Below, in pieces: positions 15,403 to 22,114 of a DNA stretch of 64,000 nucleotides. This DNA comes from Streptomyces sp. CHD11 (GTDB lineage: Bacteria > Actinomycetota > Actinomycetes > Streptomycetales > Streptomycetaceae). The stretch covers positions 24,988 to 88,987 of the forward strand of contig NZ_JABTTS010000028.1 in the NCBI RefSeq assembly GCF_018638295.1, in the 5' to 3' direction. Numbering within the stretch: position 1 is the stretch's first letter; the number at the start of each line of letters is the position of its first letter. A program made the translations under genes and the position numbers. Under the pieces are notes generated by a model that was not told the DNA's origin, ran no database searches, and was given only the letters and a program-made list of their open reading frames with translations.

Positions 15403-16398
15403 ATGAGCACGGACGCCGGTCCACCCGTCGACGGTGCGCCTCCAATGAGCACGTATGAGCGGCAGGTGTGGGACACGCTCAACGAACACTGGCAGCGCCG
15501 CAAGAACCGCCGCGCTCTGCCGAACCGGGCGAGCGTCGTGCTCGGTCGCACCAATCAGCTCGCGGGAAACACCGTAAGACGGGTCAGGGACGCCGTGCCG
15601 GAGGCGGTCGCGGAACCAGTCCGTCGCGCGGGCGAAGCGGTCGCCGACACAGCCGTGCGGCCGGTGCTTGCAAGCGCTACGGCGTTGCTCGAGCTGGGCA
15701 ACGACTTGGCCCTGGAGCTCAACAACCCGAAGAGCGTTGAGGAGCTCGCCCGTAAGAAGGGCTTCGACATCGACAGTTTCACCGCACTGCGGCAGCAGGA
15801 CCTCAAGGTCTGCGACCGGCTGCTGACCCGCAACACCCTCACGTGGCGGGCCATCGGCGCGGTCGAAGGCGGCGCCATGGGCATGCTGGCTACGGTCCCC
15901 GTCGCAGGCACTCTCACTGCGATGACAGCGGACATCCTCGTCGTCCAGGTCCTGAGCACCTCTATTGCAGCACGCATCACGTACTCCTACGGCTACGACG
16001 CCAAGGACCCCAAGGAGCAGGACTTCATCCAATGCCTGGTACAGCGGTCCTTCATGGAACAGGCGGCCAAAGCCAAGCCGTTGCGTGACACCGCACGGGC
16101 AGCGGACGCGGTCAAGGGACGCGTGAACTGGTCGCAGAAGCTCCGCAACGACCACCGCCTCCTGGCCACCCTGGAGAAGGTGATGCAGCGACTGGGCCCG
16201 GCCGGCTCCAGGGCGCCCGTCGAGAACGTCGCCAAGGCCGTGCCGTTCGTGGGTGTCCTCATCGGTGCCAGTGTGAACGGTGCGGTCCTCGGCAGGGTGG
16301 CCACCGACGCCCAGCGGTACTGCCAGACCCGCTTCCTGTGCGACAAGTACGGGCTGCCGCTGCCGGCCGCACTGGCGGCTGGCTTCGTTGATCTCTAG
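15403..16398 (+). CDS. EcsC-family protein, 331 aa
   Basis: The central and C-terminal parts match the EcsC fold: WRAIGAVEGGAMGMLATVPVAGT, LTAMTADILVVQVLSTSIAARI, YSYGYDAKDPKEQDF, then VPFVGVLIGASVNGAVLGRV. Two glycine/alanine-rich hydrophobic stretches probably insert into or lie on the membrane. The first 70 residues are charged and helical. The ATG at 15403 follows AAAAGGAG by about 8 bases. It belongs to the same family as the truncated minus-strand gene at 13610-14361, so the region once held two EcsC-type genes. The IS21-type element begins 11 bases after its stop codon. The cellular role is unknown. Confidence 0.85.
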   Translation: MSTDAGPPVDGAPPMSTYERQVWDTLNEHWQRRKNRRALPNRASVVLGRTNQLAGNTVRRVRDAVPEAVAEPVRRAGEAVADTAVRPVLASATALLELGNDLALELNNPKSVEELARKKGFDIDSFTALRQQDLKVCDRLLTRNTLTWRAIGAVEGGAMGMLATVPVAGTLTAMTADILVVQVLSTSIAARITYSYGYDAKDPKEQDFIQCLVQRSFMEQAAKAKPLRDTARAADAVKGRVNWSQKLRNDHRLLATLEKVMQRLGPAGSRAPVENVAKAVPFVGVLIGASVNGAVLGRVATDAQRYCQTRFLCDKYGLPLPAALAAGFVDL

Positions 16399-16408
16399 GA
16401 ACAGCGTT

Positions 16409-16430
16409 TGTCGACCGGTTCTGGAGGCGG
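16409..16430 (+). repeat. Left terminal inverted repeat of the IS21-type element
   Basis: The repeat begins TGTCGACCGGTT and continues CTGGAGGCGG. It matches the reverse complement of 19685-19705 at all but three positions. It starts 11 bases after the EcsC-family stop codon. Confidence 0.7.
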
Positions 16431-16495
16431 TTGGTGATCACCCAGCTCGCGGATGTCGATGACAAATGACGGCGCTGTCGTGTCTGGGGATACGG

Positions 16496-16529
16496 GACGG
16501 CCAGCCGCCCTGACGGGCGGCTGGCCGTC
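16496..16529. terminator. Hairpin between the IS left end and the GNAT gene
   Basis: A perfect 15-bp stem (gacggccagccgccc and its complement) closes a 4-base loop. It lies about 70 bp past the minus-strand acetyltransferase stop and 98 bp past the plus-strand EcsC stop, so it can end either transcript. Confidence 0.65.
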
Positions 16530-16599
16530 GAAGGTGGGAGTAGTGGCAGAGGTCGACCGGAAGAAGACCGGGGACGGTTCAGGCCACGTATGAATTGGT

Positions 16600-17052
16600 T
16601 TACGGCGCCATGTCACGCAGATCTGGGCGGTTCCTGGGCAGTCCGAAGCCCGCCATCTCCTTTTCCTCGTAGGACAGGAAGCCCAGACTCCGGTAGAACG
16701 CGTGGTTGCGCTTGCCCTCCGGTGACGCCTCGTGGTCCGTGGACAGGAGGAAGAAGCGGCAGTGCGAGTAGCGCGGCATGAGGTCCTCGATCAAGGCCCG
16801 GCCGATGCCCTGCCTGTGATACTCGGGGTTGACCACGACGTCCTGGACGTAACAGATGTGCTCGTCGTCAGAGATGGTCCGAGCCAGTCCGAGGAGCGTT
16901 CCTGAACCGTCTCGTGCCGTGATGACGAGGTGCGAGTTCAGCAGGCCGCGGCAGAGCTTGTCGACGTCTTTGGTGTAGCCCTCCCAGCCGACCGAGTCGT
17001 AGAGGCCGAGCATCTCCTCAGGATCGAAAGCATCCTCTTTCGCTATGAACAC
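16600..17052 (-). CDS. GNAT-family N-acetyltransferase, 150 aa
   Basis: The GNAT acetyl-CoA site is seen as VQDVVVNPEYHRQGIGRALI (motif A, Q/RxxGxG), followed by a late FYRSLGF motif. Length is normal for a single-domain GNAT enzyme. The substrate is unknown. The GTG at 17052 is chosen because an AGGGG sequence precedes it at about 8 bases. The frame extends to a TTG at 17142, but the extra 30 serine-rich residues look non-native. The gene lies downstream of istB in the same direction, inside the inverted ends of the IS element. By eye its base composition is less GC-rich than the flanking core genes. It may therefore be cargo that travels with the element, or an ordinary gene caught between IS remnants. 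Confidence 0.85.
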   Translation of the reverse strand: MFIAKEDAFDPEEMLGLYDSVGWEGYTKDVDKLCRGLLNSHLVITARDGSGTLLGLARTISDDEHICYVQDVVVNPEYHRQGIGRALIEDLMPRYSHCRFFLLSTDHEASPEGKRNHAFYRSLGFLSYEEKEMAGFGLPRNRPDLRDMAP

Positions 17053-17151
17053 ACCAAAACCCCTATGCAGCGGTACCGCTTCTGATGACGAACTCGACAC
17101 CGCATCTGACTTCACGCTCGTCCGGCACGTCAAGATCGACAACCACCGAAC

Positions 17152-17949
17152 TCAGCCGGCCTTGACTGGTTCCTCGGCGCGTGCGCGGGTGCTGGCGAGA
17201 CGGTAGGAGTCGGTGCCGGTCTCGATGATGGTGCCATTGAAGGTAAGGCGATCCACGATGGCCGCGCAGAGACGGGGGTCGGTGAAGGTCTTGGTCCAGC
17301 CGCCGAAGGACTCGTTCGAGGCGATGGCGACGCTGTTCTTCTCCTCGCGTTCCGTCAGAACCTGGAAGAGGAGCTCGGCGCCGCGACGGTCCAGTTCCAT
17401 GTAGCCGAGCTCATCAATACAGAGGAGATCGACGCGGCCGTAGCGGGCGATGGTCTTGTTCAGCTGCTTCTCATCGGCAGCCTCGACCAGCTCGTTCACC
17501 AACTTCGTGGCGAGCGTATAGCGAACTCGGTAGCCCTTCATGGCGGCCTCGGTGCCCAGGGCGATGAGCATGTGGGACTTGCCGGTGCCGGAGTCCCCGA
17601 TCAGGCAGAGAGGCTGACTCTTCTTGATCCACTCTCAGCTGGCGAGGGTGTGGATGGTGGCTGCGTCGATGTTGGGATTCGCGTCGAAGTCGAAGGCCCG
17701 CAGGGACTTCTCCCGCGGGAAGCCGGCCGCCTTGATCCGCCTTTCCGAACGGCGACGGGACCGGTCGTCGCACTCGGTCATCAGCAGTTCGGCGAGGAAG
17801 CCCCGGTAGGTCATCTGGTCCTTCATCGCCCGGTCGGCGATGTCGGAGAACTCGTTGCGGATCGACGGCAGTCGCAGGAGCCGGCAGGCGCTGTCGATGG
17901 CGGCGTCGGCGGCCTGCTCGGTCAAGCCTCGCTGGCGGGGCAGGGTCAC
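17152..17949 (-). pseudogene. istB: istB, IS21 helper ATPase interrupted by an in-frame TGA
   Basis: IstB is the AAA+ target-selection ATPase of IS21 elements. Reading from the ATG at 17949, the frame is normal for 104 residues and then meets TGA at 17635-17637, exactly where relatives have a cysteine or similar residue (LAS-stop-EWIKKSQPLCLIG). After the stop the same frame continues intact through the Walker A GDSGTGKS, Walker B LLCIDELGY, sensor IASNES and the end RLAST. Total length is normal, so a single base substitution explains the break. Re-initiation at ATG 17571 would lose Walker A. The start overlaps the istA stop by 4 bases. Unless the stop is read through, the element needs IstB from another copy. 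Confidence 0.85.
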
Positions 17950-19589
17950 TGGGCTTCTCCCTCACGTTGGTCGCCGCCGCTGGTGCGACGGCGTCGGAGC
18001 AATTGGTCATAGGGGGCCACCGAGGGCAGCGGCCTGGTGTCCGCAGGAAGGTGCGCGAGCCGCCACTCGTGCAGGGACGTCACCGTCGCCGACGGCTTCC
18101 CGGGAACCAGCCGGTCCGCTGCGGGGGCGGGCTCGGTCTCCGCCTGGGCGGCCTTGCGGGCTTCCAGAGCGACCGCGTCCGCGGTCATCGCCCCTGCCCG
18201 CAGTGCCGCAGCCAGGCCAGCGACGACATGCTCATGGGGCAGATGACGCCCCAGCAGGAGTACCTCGATCAGGGCCCGGGTGCCGTCCCGCTCGCCATGG
18301 ATCTTGCGGGCCTGGTCCCACCAGGCGTCGTGGACCGGGGTGAACCTGCCTGCCGAGCGGGCCTGTTCGAGGGCTGTGGAGCCGGGGAAGGCGCCGGGCT
18401 TGCGGACCAGGACTTCCAGGTAGTGGTCCAGGTTCAGACGGACGGCACCTTTCGCGATCAGCCGTTCGTGCCGGGCGACTTCCACGTTCTGGTCGTAAAC
18501 CACAAGGTGAGAGGCGTGGAGCACGACGCGCACGCGTTTTCCGATCAGCCGGATTGGGACTGAGTAGCGGTTGGTGCGGACCGGGATCTGTCCGTAGCGG
18601 TCGACCCGCGGGGTGAACAGCCTGCCCGTCTCGAACGGTTCCTCGGGCAGCGGCATCAGCAGCGGTTGTTCGAGTGCGAAATACTCGGCGACCGTCTTGG
18701 GCCTGGAGCCGATGCGGCGGGCGTCGTCCTGCTGGTCCCACTGCTCGACCATCTCGTTCAGCTCGGCGAGCGAGGCGACCTCGGGGACAGGGACGAAGTG
18801 GTTGCGGCGGAAGTAGCCGATCATCCCTTCGACTCCGCCCTTCTCGTGGGCGCCTTCGATGCCGGGCCGGCAGTAGAAGCTTTCGATGCCGAAGTGCGAG
18901 CGGAAGGCGATCCACCGGTCGGCCTCAACTCTTCCTCGGCTCTGCCCCAGCACCCTGGCGACGGCGGCCTTCAGGTTGTCGTAGCGGACCTTCGTCCTCG
19001 GCACCCCGCCCAGCGTCCGCAATGCATGAACGTGGCCTTCGAAGAAGGCTTCCTGGCCGCAGGAGGCGAACACGCGGTGTACGGCCTTGCCCGAGTACGA
19101 CAGCCGGAAGGAGAAGAGGTAGCAGGTCACCAGCTCGCCGCCCAGGCGCACGGTCACGTCACCGAAGTCGACCTCCGCTTCGTGACCGGGCAGGTGTGTC
19201 TGCGGGACGAATGCTTCCAGCGGCGCTTTGCCGGACTCGACCAGGATCTCGGGCTTCCGGCCTGCGACGTAGTAGCGCACGACCCCGTAGGAGACGTCCG
19301 CCCCGTGCTCCTCGACCAGCCGGTGAAAGATCCGGGTAACCGTGTGCCGCTGCTTGCGCGGCGCGTCCAGGTCCGTCCGCAGGATCTCGTCGATCACCGG
19401 CTTGTACGGGTCCAGCGTGGTGGCCCGGGGAGGCAGCTTCTTACGGGGCTCAGGCCAGGAGGAGTCCAGCGCCTTCCGTACCGTCCGCCACGTCACGCTG
19501 TGCTTGCGCTCAAGCTCCCGCATCGACATGCCGCCGCGATGGTCACGCCGGATCGCCGCGTACAGCTCGACCTTCGACATTTGCGGCAT
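17946..19589 (-). CDS. istA: IstA transposase of an IS21-family element, 547 aa
   Basis: The N-terminus has the IS21 helix-turn-helix (SKVELYAAIRRDHRGGMSMRELERKHSVTWRTVRKAL). The rve integrase core follows with candidate DDE residues in EAEVDFGDV, VRYDNLKAAV and GAHEKGGVEG. The C-terminal half contains the usual beta-rich region (YSVPIRLIGKRVRVVLH) and a basic tail. Length is typical of full IstA. The ATG at 19589 is used; a second ATG three codons in is possible. The gene appears intact. Confidence 0.95.
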   Translation of the reverse strand: MPQMSKVELYAAIRRDHRGGMSMRELERKHSVTWRTVRKALDSSWPEPRKKLPPRATTLDPYKPVIDEILRTDLDAPRKQRHTVTRIFHRLVEEHGADVSYGVVRYYVAGRKPEILVESGKAPLEAFVPQTHLPGHEAEVDFGDVTVRLGGELVTCYLFSFRLSYSGKAVHRVFASCGQEAFFEGHVHALRTLGGVPRTKVRYDNLKAAVARVLGQSRGRVEADRWIAFRSHFGIESFYCRPGIEGAHEKGGVEGMIGYFRRNHFVPVPEVASLAELNEMVEQWDQQDDARRIGSRPKTVAEYFALEQPLLMPLPEEPFETGRLFTPRVDRYGQIPVRTNRYSVPIRLIGKRVRVVLHASHLVVYDQNVEVARHERLIAKGAVRLNLDHYLEVLVRKPGAFPGSTALEQARSAGRFTPVHDAWWDQARKIHGERDGTRALIEVLLLGRHLPHEHVVAGLAAALRAGAMTADAVALEARKAAQAETEPAPAADRLVPGKPSATVTSLHEWRLAHLPADTRPLPSVAPYDQLLRRRRTSGGDQREGEAQ

Positions 19590-19684
19590 GACCAGGACCT
19601 TTCACCAGGAACATCCCGATGCTGCCCTGGCAAGAACCCCAGTGCCTCCCGAACTCATCAACATCACCCGACCGTGGTTCTGGG

Positions 19685-19705
19685 CGCCTCCCAAACCCGT
19701 CGACA
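19685..19705 (-). repeat. Right terminal inverted repeat of the IS21-type element
   Basis: Read on the minus strand it starts TGTCGACGGGTTTGGGAGGCG and pairs with 16409-16430. A degenerate second copy (GAGTTCGGGAGGCACTGG) lies about 45 bp further in, as expected for the multiple transposase-binding sites of IS21 ends. Confidence 0.7.
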
Positions 19706-19813
19706 AGTGACGTCGCTACTGCTCGATAAAGCCACATCAACATCTTGACGCCGACGATCAGCCCGTAACTTCACGGCCTTGGCCTTTGGCCCTGTGAGGA
19801 CCGTCCGAACCGG

Positions 19814-21280
19814 TCAGGCCTTGGTGACCGGGCCGTCCGCCGAAGCGGTGGGCCGCGTCATCTGTGCGTCCAGGCGGTAGCGGGACTGCACGGCGAGGGC
19901 CGCTGCCATCAGGAGGGCGGGCAGGAGGGTGAAGCCCAGGAGGATGGCGGTGTGGGCGGCGCCGGTCTGGGTGATGTCCTCGCCGGCCCGCGCGGCGGCG
20001 TATCCGCCGAGGGCGAGGGCGGCCGAGTATAGGTAGGGACCGGCCGCGGCCCCCGTCGACTCCGTGGCGGTCCACACCCCCGTGTAGGCGCCGGTCCGTT
20101 CGATCTCGCTGCCGCCCGCCGCGCGGACGGTGTCGGGGACCATCGAGAACGGGAAGAGCTGGAGGCCCGCGAAGCACACGCCGAGGACCAGGGTGCACAG
20201 CACGGGGACCGCGATCCCGGCCGAGTCGCCCGCGGCCAGGCCGAGGGATCCGGCGGCGAAGAAGGCCTGGCACAGCAGCAGGCAACGCTGTTTTCCCCAG
20301 CTCCGGGAGAGGCGGAACCACAGGGGGGTGGTGAGCAGGGCGGGTGCGACGAACGCCGCCATGAGGACGGTGGTGAAGCCGGGGCGGCCCAGTTCGTGCC
20401 GCGCGTAGTAGGGCAGGCCGGCGAGGACGAGGTGGGTGGTGGTGGAGACGAGGAGGTAGCCGAGGACCAGGACGCGGAAGGACGGGTTGGCGCGCAGCAC
20501 GTCCCGCGCCTGGGTCAGGGCCGGGCCGTGTGCCTTGCGCTCCGCCTCCCGGCCCTCCACGTCCGGCCGGGGTGCGGTGGGCAGGAGGTCGCGGACGCCG
20601 CCGACGCCGACGGTCTGGAAGGCCACCATGAACACGCCGAGGACGAGGGCCATGACCGCGTACCGGGTGACCGAGTCGCCCTCTCCCGCCAGCAGCGGGG
20701 CCAGTGCGCCGCCGACCAGGATGCCGACGGTGAGGACCACCATGCGGAAGGAGAGCACACGGGTCCGGCCGTGGTAGCCGACCGTCATGTCGGTGGGCGT
20801 GGAGAGGTACGGCACCTGGTAGGCGGCGAAGAGGGCGTTGGCGACGACGAACCAGCCGGCGACCCAGACGGCGGCGGCCCACGGCCGGTCGGCGACGGGG
20901 CCCGGCACCGCGAAGAGCGCGACGAACGCCGGGGCGAGGGCGCAGCCGGCCGCCAGGAGCCGCAGCCTGCTGCCCCGCCGGGCGCGCTCCCGGTCGGAGA
21001 GGGAGCCGACGAAGGGGTGCAGGACGATGTCCACGGCCTTCGGCAGCAGCAGCGCCAGTCCGGCCAGCCAGGGGGCCACACCGAGGGTGTCGGTGAGGAA
21101 GTACAGGAGCAGCAGGCCGGGGACGGTCACGTAGACGCCCATACCGGCCGAGCCGAGGGCGTAGCGCAGGAGCGCGGGACGGGGCACGTCCGCTCCGTCG
21201 CCGGTGTCCGCGGTGTCCCCGGTGGCGGCGGGGGCCGGGTGTCCGGGGGGAGGGGCTTCTGATCCTGTGGCGGCGTTCAT
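19814..21280 (-). CDS. MFS transporter of the MFS_2 (GPH/MelB-like) group, 488 aa
   Basis: About 12 hydrophobic segments are visible, beginning LRYALGSAGMGVYVTVPGLLLLYFLTDTLG. An MFS_2-type loop FVGSLSDRERARRGSR lies between the second and third segments. Many members of this group import sugars with Na+ or H+, but in actinomycetes several act as exporters. Here the divergent TetR regulator makes efflux or uptake of a TetR ligand plausible. The ATG at 21280 has GAGGG about 5 bases upstream. The TetR gene starts 55 bp away on the other strand. Confidence 0.92.
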   Translation of the reverse strand: MNAATGSEAPPPGHPAPAATGDTADTGDGADVPRPALLRYALGSAGMGVYVTVPGLLLLYFLTDTLGVAPWLAGLALLLPKAVDIVLHPFVGSLSDRERARRGSRLRLLAAGCALAPAFVALFAVPGPVADRPWAAAVWVAGWFVVANALFAAYQVPYLSTPTDMTVGYHGRTRVLSFRMVVLTVGILVGGALAPLLAGEGDSVTRYAVMALVLGVFMVAFQTVGVGGVRDLLPTAPRPDVEGREAERKAHGPALTQARDVLRANPSFRVLVLGYLLVSTTTHLVLAGLPYYARHELGRPGFTTVLMAAFVAPALLTTPLWFRLSRSWGKQRCLLLCQAFFAAGSLGLAAGDSAGIAVPVLCTLVLGVCFAGLQLFPFSMVPDTVRAAGGSEIERTGAYTGVWTATESTGAAAGPYLYSAALALGGYAAARAGEDITQTGAAHTAILLGFTLLPALLMAAALAVQSRYRLDAQMTRPTASADGPVTKA

Positions 21281-21302
21281 CAATCCCTCAGGTGCTTGAT
21301 TG
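21281..21302. promoter_or_regulatory. Candidate TetR operator 1 (MFS/TetR divergent region)
   Basis: A 22-bp imperfect palindrome CAATCC-N10-TGATTG lies in the 55-bp gap between the MFS and TetR genes and overlaps the MFS ribosome-binding site. It shares arm sequence and overall length with 22063-22084. Confidence 0.45.
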
Positions 21303-21335
21303 CGAGGTCTGCGGATCCTAGCCAGACTGTGCCGG

Positions 21336-22085
21336 ATGAGGAAGAGCAGTGAGACACCCGATGAGCGGCCCGCCCGGCGCGGGCCGGGCCGGCCCCGGCG
21401 CGCGGAACGGGAAGGGCCCTCCACGCGTGAGCTGATCCTGCGGGAGGCGACGGCGTTGTTCGCCGCGCGGGGGCCGGAAGGGACCTCGCTGCGCGACATC
21501 GCGGCCCGGGTGGGCATCGACGTGTCGAGCCTGCACCATCACTTTCCGGCGAAGGACGCGCTGTACGACGCCTGCTTCGAGCGGGTGCACGAGGCGGAGC
21601 GGGCGGCGCTCGCCCGGCTGGTGGAGGACCTGGGCCGGGCCGCGACGGCGGGCGGTCCGCCGCTGGCGGCGGCGCTGCGGGCCCTCGCGGACGGCTTCGT
21701 GGAGTTCCTGGAGGAGCACCCGCACACGACGTTCCTGTGGCTGCGCCGATGGCTCGATCCGACGCGGGGCACGAGCCTCGACCGGGCCTACGCGCTGCCG
21801 CTGTACGGCGAGGTCGAGCGGGTCCTGCTGGAGGCCGCCCACGCGGGGACGGTTCGGGAGACGACCCCGCACGTCACGGTGCGCAGCCTCGTGTGGGCGG
21901 CGCACGGCCATGTCACCGCGCTGGCGGCCGCCTCCCCCGCCGAGCGGGAGCGCGAGCGGTACGAGTTCCGCCTCTGGGTGCGCAGATTTCTGGACGCGCT
22001 CTACGGCGCGCCGCCGGCCGGCGGCGATTCGGGGTCTGGTGCCGGCGACGGAAGTGACGTAATAATCCATCGCACGTTGGATTAG
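21336..22085 (+). CDS. TetR-family transcriptional repressor, 249 aa
   Basis: The N-terminal helix-turn-helix is standard: ELILREATALFAARGPEGTSLRDIAARVGIDVSSLHHHFPAKDALY. It is preceded by a basic arm (RRGPGRPRRAER). The ligand-binding C-terminal domain is all helical. The ATG at 21336 is used; the twelve codons upstream to 21300 have no ribosome-binding site and poor coding character. The gene is divergent from the MFS transporter and 29 bp upstream of the FMO-SDR gene in the same direction. Two similar 22-bp palindromes, one at each promoter, suggest it controls itself, the transporter and the downstream enzyme. Confidence 0.93.
   Translation: MRKSSETPDERPARRGPGRPRRAEREGPSTRELILREATALFAARGPEGTSLRDIAARVGIDVSSLHHHFPAKDALYDACFERVHEAERAALARLVEDLGRAATAGGPPLAAALRALADGFVEFLEEHPHTTFLWLRRWLDPTRGTSLDRAYALPLYGEVERVLLEAAHAGTVRETTPHVTVRSLVWAAHGHVTALAAASPAERERERYEFRLWVRRFLDALYGAPPAGGDSGSGAGDGSDVIIHRTLD
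22063..22084. promoter_or_regulatory. Candidate TetR operator 2 (before the FMO-SDR gene)
   Basis: TAATCC-N10-GGATTA is a palindrome with perfect 7-bp arms (TAATCCA and TGGATTA). It covers the last codons of tetR and ends 30 bp before the FMO-SDR start. Together with 21281-21302 it defines the pattern YAATCC-N10-KGATTR. Confidence 0.5.
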
Positions 22086-22114
22086 CTTGTCCGGTTCGAG
22101 GAAGGCGCGGGGCG

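Larger units (their letters stand above)
16409..19705. mobile_element. IS21-family element with a GNAT passenger gene
   Basis: The element has istA and istB in the usual overlapping order, bounded by related inverted ends starting TGTCGAC (16409) and finishing GTCGACA (19705). The ends match at 19 of 22 positions and share a second internal motif (GATGTCGATGA on the left, GATGTTGATGA on the right). Imperfect copies of the end repeat inside the right end are typical of IS21. Between istB and the left end lies an acetyltransferase gene, read in the same direction, that IS21 elements do not normally carry. I see no target duplication: gcgtt lies on the left and agtga on the right. An alternative, shorter left end near 17128, sharing CGTCAAGAT with 19736-19744, cannot be excluded. 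Confidence 0.72.

Noticed and set aside
21300..21335. A longer TetR start at 21300
   Set aside because: The twelve extra codons overlap the divergent promoter and candidate operator and have no ribosome-binding site.
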